The notes beneath the pieces were generated by a model, which was not told the origin of the DNA, did not search any database, and worked only from the letters and a program-made list of their open reading frames with translations. The position numbers and the translations under genes were made by a program. A DNA stretch of 8,564 bases from an uncultured Prevotellaceae bacterium (GTDB taxonomy: Bacteria > Bacteroidota > Bacteroidia > Bacteroidales > Bacteroidaceae), in contig CALYTD010000034.1 of NCBI GenBank assembly GCA_945486445.1, forward strand, positions 1-8,564. Reading direction: 5' to 3'. Below are positions 1 through 8,564 of this stretch, in pieces; position 1 is the stretch's first letter, and each line of letters begins with the position of its first letter.

Positions 1-559
1 GGCATATAAATACGTAAGAAAACAAGACGGAAAGGAGGCGCGGGGGATATTCCTTCCCGACCTCGGAAGGGCTGATGGCTGCATGGGTAGCAGCAACGTG
101 ATGGCCAAAAGCGACACTACCACCGCCGCACCTTACATGGAATACGAGGTAATCACTGCTGGACACATCGCCATAGGCATACTGCCCACGCAGGATATAC
201 TGCCCGAGCGCGGTCTGCGCATAGGCGTTCAGATTGACGATCAGCCGGTGAAAATCCTCGACGCGCGCCGCGGATTGGTTGATACTTTCGGCGAATATAC
301 ACCACAAAATCTTGCTGCCTCCCGTGTGCTCAAGCCCCTTCCGCAGGGCAGTCGCCTTGCTTTGAGCGGCTTTGTGGGTGGCAAACAGTTGTCAAGGAGG
401 AGCGAAGTGTTCGACAACCTGCGGTGGTTAGACACCAAATTCACCGTCCATCCCGGCAAGCACACGTTGAGAATATACATGACAGACCCCGAGATTGTGG
501 TGGAGAAGATTGTGGTCAACCCCGACAACAACGCTTACAGCTACTTCGGAAGACAATAA
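1..559 (+). CDS. GH115 xylan alpha-1,2-glucuronidase, C-terminal part only (5' end outside window)
   Basis: The frame is open from the left edge (first full codon at base 2) to the TAA at 557-559, giving the last 185 residues of a larger protein; GH115 enzymes are usually over 800 residues. The visible part is the C-terminal beta-sandwich of the family: a P-Y-M-E-Y-E-V strand (near base 131), then L-R-I-G-V-Q-I-D-D-Q-P, and finally H-T-L-R-I-Y-M-T-D-P followed by I-V-V-E-K-I-V-V-N and a closing Y-F-G, the usual ending of these proteins. GH115 enzymes remove glucuronic or 4-O-methylglucuronic acid from internal and terminal xylose units of xylan. The catalytic domain lies upstream and cannot be checked. 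An ATG at 83 is in frame but internal, because coding similarity begins before it. The xylan enzymes downstream support the call. The family call comes from recalled family features, not a database search. Confidence 0.82.
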   Translation, partial: AYKYVRKQDGKEARGIFLPDLGRADGCMGSSNVMAKSDTTTAAPYMEYEVITAGHIAIGILPTQDILPERGLRIGVQIDDQPVKILDARRGLVDTFGEYTPQNLAASRVLKPLPQGSRLALSGFVGGKQLSRRSEVFDNLRWLDTKFTVHPGKHTLRIYMTDPEIVVEKIVVNPDNNAYSYFGRQ

Positions 560-613
560 CACCACACGACAGGGGAAAAGAACGGCCAAAGGAAAAGGAA
601 GTAGGCACAGTCC

Positions 614-656
614 GCAAAAGGGTGCTGATTGCACTGCAAACAGGTGCTGATTACAC
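614..656. repeat. Two imperfect tandem direct repeats, 22-base period, in the GH115-GH43 spacer
   Basis: Bases 614-634 and 636-656 align without gaps at 18 of 21 positions; both contain GGTGCTGATT (621-630 and 643-652). The repeat ends 88 bases before the start codon at 745. It may be a regulator site, because AraC-type DNA-binding domains often bind direct repeats about two helical turns apart, or it may be a copy of a dispersed intergenic repeat. Nothing in the window decides between these. Confidence 0.7.
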
Positions 657-674
657 GGTAAAAGGCACCCTTTT
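616..674. repeat. Inverted repeat with 10-base arms around the tandem repeat
   Basis: AAAAGGGTGC at 616-625 is exactly the reverse complement of GCACCCTTTT at 665-674, with 39 bases between the arms. The left arm overlaps the first copy of the tandem repeat. The right arm ends in four T, but the long gap makes a classical intrinsic terminator unlikely. It could form a long-range stem in RNA from the spacer or mark the edges of a dispersed palindromic element. Confidence 0.6.
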
Positions 675-744
675 ACAAGAGCATTACGCATCCTACTGAT
701 TGCCAAATGATTAATGACACAATAAAAATATAAACAACTATCCT

Positions 745-2079
745 ATGAAACTAAGAACCATAAAAGGACTGTCCGCCGCCGTCGCCGCGGCGATGTTCCC
801 CCTTCTGGCGCACGCCCAGAACCCGATAGTGCAGACATGTTATTCCACCGACCCCGCACCCATGGTCAGTGGCGACAGGCTTTACGTCTTCACAGGTCAC
901 GATGAGGACAATGCCGACTTCTTCTGGATGAACGAGTGGCGGCTGTTCTCCACCAACGACATGGTGAACTGGCAGGACCACGGCTGCCCCCTGGCGCAGT
1001 GTGACTTCAAATGGGCCGATGATCGCGCCTGGGCACCGCAGTGTATAGAGCGCAATGGCAAGTTCTACCTCTACGTGCCGATACACTCCCGTATCAGCGG
1101 TGGCATGGCAATAGGCGTTGGCGTGGCAGACAATGTGGAGGGACCTTACCGTGATGCCTTGGGAAAACCGCTCTATGAGGACGGCAAATGGGACCACATA
1201 GACCCCACGGTGCTGATTGACGACGACGGACAGGCGTACATATACTGGGGCAACCCGCGCCTCTACTCGGCGAAACTGAACGAGGATATGATAAGTTTCG
1301 CATCCGAAGTGAAGTGTGACAGCACGGTGCAGAGATACACCGAAGGCCCGTGGATATACAAGAAGGGTAAGGGAAAATACCTTATGATATATGCCGCTGG
1401 AGGCATACCTGAGTGCATTGCTTACAGCGAGAGCAAGAAACCGCAAGGCCCGTGGAAGTATGTGGGCGAGGTGATGGCACAAGATAACTTCACAAACTCC
1501 TTCACCAACCACAGCGGAATAGTTGACTTCCGCGGCCACAGTTACTTCTTCTACCACACGGGTTGGTTGCCAAAAGGCGGCGGATTCGCAAGAAGCGTCT
1601 GCGTAGAGGAGTTTACATGGAACAAAGACGGCAGTCTGCCACAGATAAAACCCACCAAAGAGGGTGTGAAACCCATATCAACGCTGTCGCCATACGAAAG
1701 AGTTGAGGGCGAGACAATGGCTTACAGCCAAGGCATCAAGAGCGAGTGGAACGGCAAGCAGAAGCGTGTATGGGTAAGCGACATACACAATGGCGACTGG
1801 ATTAAGTTGCGCGAGGTGGATTTCTCAAAGGGTGCCACTGCCGTGGAGATGTGCGCCGCCAGCGCATTGCAGGGCGGAACGGTGGAGATTCGCCTTGACA
1901 AGGCTGACGGAACACTGCTCGCCACCGTCAACATTGACCGCACAGGCGGTTGGGAGGAGTGGCAGACGTTCACCGCGCCGGTGACCGCCTCCGTGAGCGG
2001 GAAGCACGACCTGTACCTCAACTTCAAGGGCTTGAAAGGCTGTAAACTCTTCAACCTCGACTGGTGGAGGGTGAAGTAA
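745..2079 (+). CDS. GH43 arabinofuranosidase (arabinoxylan arabinofuranohydrolase type) with C-terminal CBM6-like domain
   Basis: This 444-residue secreted enzyme probably removes arabinofuranose from arabinoxylan. Residues 1-24 form a Sec signal peptide ending A-H-A before Q25, with no lipobox. Residues about 26-310 are a GH43 five-bladed propeller. The expected acidic triad is visible: base D36 in T-D-P-A-P-M, pKa modulator D153 in H-I-D-P-T, and acid E200 in T-E-G-P-W. H271 in Y-F-F-Y-H lies where these enzymes often hold a metal-binding histidine. Residues about 316-444 look like a CBM6 module, starting E-R-V-E-G-E-T-M-A and ending L-F-N-L-D-W-W. The architecture matches XynD-like arabinofuranohydrolases, probably subfamily GH43_29, although the subfamily is not proven. 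The start at 745 gives a complete signal peptide and lies in an AT-rich leader without a Shine-Dalgarno site. A beta-xylosidase is the main alternative. Confidence 0.88.
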   Translation: MKLRTIKGLSAAVAAAMFPLLAHAQNPIVQTCYSTDPAPMVSGDRLYVFTGHDEDNADFFWMNEWRLFSTNDMVNWQDHGCPLAQCDFKWADDRAWAPQCIERNGKFYLYVPIHSRISGGMAIGVGVADNVEGPYRDALGKPLYEDGKWDHIDPTVLIDDDGQAYIYWGNPRLYSAKLNEDMISFASEVKCDSTVQRYTEGPWIYKKGKGKYLMIYAAGGIPECIAYSESKKPQGPWKYVGEVMAQDNFTNSFTNHSGIVDFRGHSYFFYHTGWLPKGGGFARSVCVEEFTWNKDGSLPQIKPTKEGVKPISTLSPYERVEGETMAYSQGIKSEWNGKQKRVWVSDIHNGDWIKLREVDFSKGATAVEMCAASALQGGTVEIRLDKADGTLLATVNIDRTGGWEEWQTFTAPVTASVSGKHDLYLNFKGLKGCKLFNLDWWRVK

Positions 2080-2090
2080 GGCGTCATGTA

Positions 2091-2139
2091 GAGACGATGT
2101 ACCACATCGTCTCATTAGATGTGCCACATCGTCTCAATA
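2091..2139. repeat. Palindrome (10-base arms, 3-base loop) followed by a 22-base tandem copy
   Basis: GAGACGATGT (2091-2100) pairs perfectly with ACATCGTCTC (2104-2113) across a 3-base loop. Bases 2096-2117 are then repeated at 2118-2139 with 20 of 22 identical, so the right arm occurs again at 2126-2135 and could pair with the left arm instead. The hairpin begins 11 bases after the stop codon at 2077-2079. There is no T run after it, so it is not a standard intrinsic terminator, although it could protect the 3' end of the upstream transcript. The G-T-A-G-A-G-A-C-G opening (2088-2096) resembles palindromic repeats dispersed in many Bacteroidetes genomes; that resemblance is from memory. Confidence 0.75.
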
Positions 2140-2208
2140 AAAGAAAGAACGTAATACGTCGTCTATACAAGCGGTGTATCGGCTATTGATACAACAAACC
2201 ATATATAA

Positions 2209-4245
<2,037 letters not shown>

Positions 4246-4248
4246 GCA

Positions 4249-5823
4249 ATGAAAAAGATATTCCTTACCATAATGACAGCCTTGGCGGCCTTGACCGCCG
4301 TGGCACAAACCACCACACGCTGTGAGAACCCCATGCTTTGGGCGGACGTTCCAGACCCCGACGTGATACGAGTGGGCAGTGACTACTACATGGTCAGCAC
4401 CACCATGCACCTCATGCCGGGCGTGCCGGTGATGCATTCACGTGACCTTGTGCACTGGGAAACCATCAGTTACGTGTGTGACAAGATTGCTGACACACCG
4501 CTGTATGACCTTGAAGGCGGCACAGTGTATGGCAGAGGACAGTGGGCAACGAGCATACGCTACCACAAAGGCACGTATTATCTGCTGTTTTCACCTAATG
4601 ATCAGCCGTACCGCAGCTTCATATACTCCGCCAAAGACCCCGCAGGACCGTGGCGACTGCAATGCCGTACCAACCATTTCCATGACGCTTCGCTCTTCAT
4701 TGACGACGATGACAGGGTCTATGTGTTCTATGGCACGGGACAAGTTGCCGAGCTTAACAAGGATTTCAGCGGCTTAAAGGAGGGCGGACTGCGCGCTACC
4801 GTGTTCAAAAGAGACCAGACCGAGACGGGATTGCTTGAAGGTAGCCGCGTGATTAAGAAGGACGGGAAGTACTATCTGCTCATGATTTCGTGGCCAAACG
4901 GGCAGAAACGCCGGCAGGTATGCTACCGCGCCGACCGCATTGAGGGCCCGTATGAGAAGGAAGTGATACTGACTGACAACTTCAAGGGCTTCCCTTACGT
5001 CGGGCAAGGCACCATAGTGGATGACATACACGGCAACTGGTACGGCGTAATATTCCAGGATCGTGGTGGAGTAGGGCGCGTATTGACCCTCGAACCGTGC
5101 CGTTGGAAGGACGGATGGCCTATGCTTGGCGACGAGAACGGCCGCATACCGGAAAACTTTGAGGTGCCGTTGGAATCCTATTTGCCTGCGGAAGGCATCA
5201 CGGGAAACGATGACTTCGAGGGAAAGACGCTCAAAAAGATATGGCAGTGGAACCATAATCCAATCAACTCCATGTGGTCTCTCACCGAGAGGGAGGGCTG
5301 GTTGAGGCTCAAAACGTCACGCATTACAGACAATGTGTTCCTCGCTCCCAACACAATAACGCAGAGAATGTTCGGCCCCGAGAGCGAAGCAACAGTCTGT
5401 GTAGATCTGAACGGAATGAAAGATGGTGACGTTTGCGGCATGGCAGCGTTCAACGGAGACTCCGGTCTGCTGTCAATAGTGCAGGATGGCAAGCGCCGCA
5501 CGCTGCAACTGACCTTTGAATCCGTTGATCTTCAAGACCCCGGAAAGCGGGTTGTGGGCGTGAAGAAGGAAGTGATAGAGGCTGTTCCCGTAAAGAACGG
5601 AACGATATGGCTCCGCGTACACGGCGACTTCAACCTCGGAAAGGACCTCGCCACATTCTCATACAGTACTGATGGCAAGACATTCAGGACGATAGGTAAG
5701 CCGTTCAAGATGAGATTCGACTACAAAAGGATGTTCATGGGCACCAAGTTCGCACTCTACTGCTACGCCACAAAGCAGTGCGGAGGATGGGCAGACTTCG
5801 ATAATTTCACTATAAAGCAATGA
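4249..5823 (+). CDS. GH43 beta-xylosidase/alpha-L-arabinofuranosidase with C-terminal beta-sandwich domain
   Basis: This 524-residue secreted enzyme begins with a signal peptide (residues 1-19, ending A-V-A before Q20). Residues about 25-310 are a GH43 propeller starting E-N-P-M-L-W-A-D-V-P-D-P-D. Probable catalytic residues are base D36, pKa modulator D146 in H-D-A-S-L-F, and acid E197 in L-L-E-G-S. Residues about 318-524 form the concanavalin-like beta-xylosidase C-terminal domain (GH43_C2), with W-Q-W-N-H-N-P near 332-338. This two-domain form is typical of subfamilies such as GH43_12, members of which remove arabinose from arabinoxylan; others are beta-xylosidases, so specificity is open. 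The gene starts 3 bases after the esterase stop and its own stop overlaps the GH97 start, which points to translational coupling. It differs in architecture from the GH43 at 745-2079, so the two are probably not recent duplicates. Confidence 0.87.
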   Translation: MKKIFLTIMTALAALTAVAQTTTRCENPMLWADVPDPDVIRVGSDYYMVSTTMHLMPGVPVMHSRDLVHWETISYVCDKIADTPLYDLEGGTVYGRGQWATSIRYHKGTYYLLFSPNDQPYRSFIYSAKDPAGPWRLQCRTNHFHDASLFIDDDDRVYVFYGTGQVAELNKDFSGLKEGGLRATVFKRDQTETGLLEGSRVIKKDGKYYLLMISWPNGQKRRQVCYRADRIEGPYEKEVILTDNFKGFPYVGQGTIVDDIHGNWYGVIFQDRGGVGRVLTLEPCRWKDGWPMLGDENGRIPENFEVPLESYLPAEGITGNDDFEGKTLKKIWQWNHNPINSMWSLTEREGWLRLKTSRITDNVFLAPNTITQRMFGPESEATVCVDLNGMKDGDVCGMAAFNGDSGLLSIVQDGKRRTLQLTFESVDLQDPGKRVVGVKKEVIEAVPVKNGTIWLRVHGDFNLGKDLATFSYSTDGKTFRTIGKPFKMRFDYKRMFMGTKFALYCYATKQCGGWADFDNFTIKQ

Positions 5824-7817
5824 ATACACTAAGAAACTACATCATCATTATCGCGGCACTTGCCGCTAATGTGGCTGCGTATGCCGCCAATCTGGCAAGC
5901 CCTGACGGCAAGACCACGGTGGAAGTGGCATGTGAACAGGGGATGCCAACATACACCGTGGCATACGATGGCGTTACGGTCATCATGCCATCGGCACTCG
6001 GAATGACCACAAACGTGGGCGACTTCACCCGGAGTCTCACGCTTACAAAGTGCGGGGAGGTGCGGAAAGTGACGGACAGTTACACTCTTTACAGCACAAA
6101 AAAGAGCCAGTTCCGTTACGAAGCCAACGAACAGACGTTCTATTTCGCGCAGAATGGCAAGGAAGTAATAGCCGTTACCTTCCGTGTCAGCGACAACAAC
6201 GTGGCGTTCCGCTACCAGTTGCAGCCCCAAAAGGAAACACTCTGCTGCGTGATAACGGCAGAAGCCACAGCATTCCGTATGCCCCAAGGCACCACCACGT
6301 TCCTTTGTCCGCAGATGGGCACCATGACTGGCTTCGCAAGGACAGCCCCCAGTTATGAGACTCATTACGAGGCTGACGGCGAGATGGGCAAGAACGGATG
6401 GGGACAGGGCTACACTTTCCCTTGTCTTTTCAAGGTAAAGGGAGACGGAAGCAATGCCGCCACACCCTATTGGACGCTCATCTCCGAGACGGGCGTTGAC
6501 GGATCATACTGCGCTTCACGCCTCGAAGGCAAGCAGGGAGGCCTCTATCAGATAGCGTTCCCAAGCGAAAAGGAGAACAACGGCTACGGTTCCGCCACCG
6601 TGCAGGCATCACTGCCGTCGGTAACACCATGGAGAACCATCACCATCGGCACCACACTGAAACCCATTGTGGAGACAACCGTGGCGTGGGACGTGCTGGG
6701 TGACAACGCCGCCCACCGCCACAGCGACCTTGAATACAAGGCGGCTGCGGAGAAATACGGCCGTGGCAGCTGGTCATGGATTATCGCAAACGACGAGAGT
6801 TGCAACTTCGACACGCAGAAACAGTACATTGATTTCAGCGCGGCCATGGGCTGGGAGTCGCTCCTTGTGGATGCCATGTGGGACGTACAGATAGGCCGTG
6901 ACCGCATTGCGGAGCTCGCAAAGTACGGCAAAAGCAAGGGTGTCAGCCTCTATCTGTGGTACAATTCCAACGGACAATGGAACGACGCGCCGCAGACACC
7001 GCGCCATTGCATGGACACATCCCACCGTCGTCGCGCCGAGATGGCATGGATGAAGAGCATCGGCATACGCGGCATTAAGGTGGATTTCTTTGGTGGCGAC
7101 AAGCAGTGCACCATGCAACTCTATGAGGACATACTGCGAGACGCGCAGGAGTTCGGCCTTATGGTCATCTTCCACGGCTGCACACTGCCGAGGGGGTGGG
7201 AGCGTATGTACCCCAACTTCGTGGCTTGCGAGGCGGTGAGGGCAAGCGAAAACCTCCACTTCTCACAAGGAGAATGTGACCGCGAGGCACTCGATGCCAC
7301 CTTCCTGCCGTTCATACGCAACGCCGTAGGCAGCATGGATTTCGGCGGAAGCACCCTTAACTGGTACTACAACCCCAAGAACTCTGCCGAGATGTGGGGC
7401 GGACACAGGGTGACATCAGATGTCTTTGCCCTCGCCACAGCCATACTCTTCCAAAGCCCTGTGCAGCATTTCGCCATGGCACCCAACAACCTTACCGACG
7501 CTCCCGCATGGGCAGTGGAGTTTATGAAGGCCGTGCCCACCACGTGGGACGAGACACTTTACCTCGACGGTTACCCCGGACGCTACGTCATTCTGGCACG
7601 CCGCACCGGCACAAAGTGGTACGTTACCGGTGTCAACGCAGACAAAACGCCATTGAAGTTGCGCCTCTCTCTGCCCATGTTCGCAGCCGGAGAGACTGTA
7701 ACCGTGTACGCTGACGATGCCAAACTGCAAGGCAGCGTAAAGCAAACAAAGGTGAACCGCAAGCAGCAGATGGACATAACCATACCCTGCAACGGCGGTA
7801 TCGTGATAACGAAATAA
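5820..7817 (+). CDS. GH97 glycosidase, retaining branch; probable alpha-galactosidase
   Basis: This 665-residue protein has a signal peptide ending A-Y-A or Y-A-A near residues 22-23, an N-terminal beta-super-sandwich (about 24-290), a TIM-barrel catalytic domain (about 300-565) and a small C-terminal beta domain (about 570-665), the standard GH97 layout. The key residue is D422 in G-I-K-V-D-F-F, which matches the nucleophile of retaining GH97 enzymes (alpha-galactosidase type); the inverting SusB-type alpha-glucosidases lack it. F-H-G (451-453) and E-A-V-R (471-474) are also family-like; E471 or E477 is the likely acid/base. In a xylan cluster, the expected job is removal of terminal alpha-galactose from side chains of complex glucuronoarabinoxylan. 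The start codon overlaps the GH43 stop as ATGA (5820-5823). A beta-L-arabinopyranosidase activity, known in some retaining GH97 enzymes, is the main alternative. Confidence 0.85.
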   Translation: MNTLRNYIIIIAALAANVAAYAANLASPDGKTTVEVACEQGMPTYTVAYDGVTVIMPSALGMTTNVGDFTRSLTLTKCGEVRKVTDSYTLYSTKKSQFRYEANEQTFYFAQNGKEVIAVTFRVSDNNVAFRYQLQPQKETLCCVITAEATAFRMPQGTTTFLCPQMGTMTGFARTAPSYETHYEADGEMGKNGWGQGYTFPCLFKVKGDGSNAATPYWTLISETGVDGSYCASRLEGKQGGLYQIAFPSEKENNGYGSATVQASLPSVTPWRTITIGTTLKPIVETTVAWDVLGDNAAHRHSDLEYKAAAEKYGRGSWSWIIANDESCNFDTQKQYIDFSAAMGWESLLVDAMWDVQIGRDRIAELAKYGKSKGVSLYLWYNSNGQWNDAPQTPRHCMDTSHRRRAEMAWMKSIGIRGIKVDFFGGDKQCTMQLYEDILRDAQEFGLMVIFHGCTLPRGWERMYPNFVACEAVRASENLHFSQGECDREALDATFLPFIRNAVGSMDFGGSTLNWYYNPKNSAEMWGGHRVTSDVFALATAILFQSPVQHFAMAPNNLTDAPAWAVEFMKAVPTTWDETLYLDGYPGRYVILARRTGTKWYVTGVNADKTPLKLRLSLPMFAAGETVTVYADDAKLQGSVKQTKVNRKQQMDITIPCNGGIVITK

Positions 7818-7867
7818 ACTTTTATACATTTAATTAACAAATAATTATTATCTATTATCTATTTATT
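7818..7867 (+). promoter_or_regulatory. AT-rich leader before the broken secreted-protein gene
   Basis: 45 of these 50 bases are A or T and there is no G. Such leaders are usual before Bacteroidetes start codons, where A/T richness stands in for a Shine-Dalgarno sequence. TACATTTA at 7825-7832 matches the Bacteroidetes -7 consensus TAnnTTTG except for its last base, but no TTTG lies at the expected -33 distance. A separate promoter is therefore not established, and read-through from GH97 is equally likely. Confidence 0.3.
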
Positions 7868-8564
7868 ATGAAATTATAACATCTCTTCTCCATGACCCTG
7901 CTGCTGCTCTTTGGCGGCACGGTCATGGCTAAAAAGGTCACTGCCGACCTCTCCCAAGGTGTTCTGGGGGGGATAATGTGACGTGGACGCAGGTAAACTA
8001 CGCCAAGGCTTCTGCGGTTTCTACTACCCAAGCACTTGTTTTTGACGCAGAAGGTAAGGCTAAAATTGATCTAAGTGCAATCATTGCGTCAGATAAGGTG
8101 ACGTATGATGAAGAAAAACATTCTATCACAAGTACAGGCGAAATTGGCTCGTACATAGAAATTCAGTTTGATAAAGCCTATGATTTTTCAAATGTTGAGA
8201 GTGGAAAAGTTACCTTTACAGGCGATGATATTGGCTCACACTTGGAATTTGTAGGCAGTGGACATGACGGATTTTGGGCTTCAAAATATGCTCCTTTATT
8301 TGCTGGTGAGATTGCAAAAGGTAATTATCAGGCAGTAACAGGTATCAAACTCTATTTTGAAACGACGTATGAAAACGATGGTGTGACAGTGGCAGATGAA
8401 AATAAAGGCACCATGTCATTGACCGAGATATCATTGACTGCGAAAACCCAGAAACTGATAGACGGGCATGACACCCCAATAGAGAAGCTTACTCATTACG
8501 TGTTAGATAAAGATGGAACATTCAACCCCCCGATGCTATGTGCGAGATTCGCAGCTTGTATAAG
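7868..8564 (+). pseudogene. Broken gene for a secreted protein of unknown function (nonsense codon plus frameshift; 3' end outside window)
   Basis: ATG at 7868 opens a signal peptide interrupted at codon 4 by TAA (7877-7879). The same frame then reads H-L-F-S-M-T-L-L-L-L-F-G-G-T-V-M-A before K-K-V-T-A-D, so the signal peptide is otherwise intact with cleavage after V-M-A. That frame ends at TGA 7979-7981, just after seven G at 7966-7972. One extra G would join it to the frame beginning D-N-V-T-W-T-Q at 7972, which stays open to base 8562 (197 codons). The downstream product is rich in beta-strand-like, polar stretches such as G-S-Y-I-E-I-Q-F-D-K-A-Y and looks like a secreted beta-sandwich or carbohydrate-binding region; I do not recognise the family. 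The only internal start in the M-T-L frame (7892) lacks a basic n-region and meets the same frameshift. GC content in the later part is much lower than in the enzyme genes. Sequencing error is an alternative to real decay. Confidence 0.7.

Noticed and set aside
52..70. Six-base inverted repeat (CCTTCC and GGAAGG) near the left edge
   Set aside because: It is short, lies inside the GH115 coding region and has no adjacent T run.
83..559. ATG at 83 as the start of a small independent gene
   Set aside because: The frame is open to the left edge and the sequence before 83 fits the GH115 protein, so this ATG is internal.
751..1557. Long reverse-strand open frame (268 codons) across the first GH43 gene
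   Set aside because: It lies wholly opposite a well-supported gene, has no recognisable domain, and is explained by the codon pattern of the + strand gene.
2175..2193. Six-base stem (TGTATC and GATACA, 7-base loop) before the esterase gene
   Set aside because: Arms this short are expected by chance in a spacer of this size, and no further feature supports a function.
7966..7972. The G run as a proven phase-variation switch
   Set aside because: A seven-base run is short for a switch, and the separate stop at codon 4 would still block translation from the natural start.

Overview
The window looks like part of a polysaccharide-utilisation locus for decorated xylan (glucuronoarabinoxylan) from a Bacteroidales bacterium, most likely Prevotella or a close relative. 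The reasons are the enzyme types (GH115, CE6-CE1 fusion, two-domain GH43, GH97), Sec signal peptides on every complete gene, the absence of a clear Shine-Dalgarno sequence before the start codons, frequent ATA isoleucine codons, and a moderately high GC content (about 50-67% in rows counted by hand). The genus is an inference. No SusC/SusD pair, sensor-regulator or endoxylanase lies inside the window.

Layout, all on the + strand. Bases 1-559 are the 3' end of a GH115 alpha-glucuronidase gene. A 185-bp spacer with a tandem direct repeat follows. At 745-2079 is a GH43 arabinofuranosidase with a C-terminal CBM6-like domain. A 141-bp spacer with a perfect 10-bp-arm palindrome and another tandem repeat follows. 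At 2221-4245 is a fused CE6-CE1 acetyl/feruloyl esterase. It is followed after 3 bases by a second GH43 enzyme with a C-terminal beta-sandwich (4249-5823). That gene overlaps by 4 bases a GH97 enzyme (5820-7817) carrying the aspartate of the retaining, alpha-galactosidase-type branch. After a 50-base AT-rich leader there is a broken gene for a secreted protein (7868 to the right edge), with a stop at codon 4 and a frameshift at a run of seven G.

The intact genes together form a set for stripping side chains from xylan. GH115 removes (methyl)glucuronic acid, the two GH43 enzymes remove arabinose (or cut xylose from chain ends), CE6 removes acetyl groups, CE1 removes ferulate, and GH97 would remove terminal alpha-galactose. 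All complete products carry cleavable signal peptides without a lipobox, so a periplasmic location is the simplest reading. The last three intact genes are coupled tightly enough to be one transcript. Both larger spacers carry a direct repeat with a 22-base period that ends 81-88 bases before the next start codon, which may be regulatory or may be dispersed repeat sequence.

The least ordinary parts are the broken secreted-protein gene, with its drop in GC content inside one open frame, and the paired spacer repeats. No wholly new type of system is visible; the enzyme families are all recognisable.
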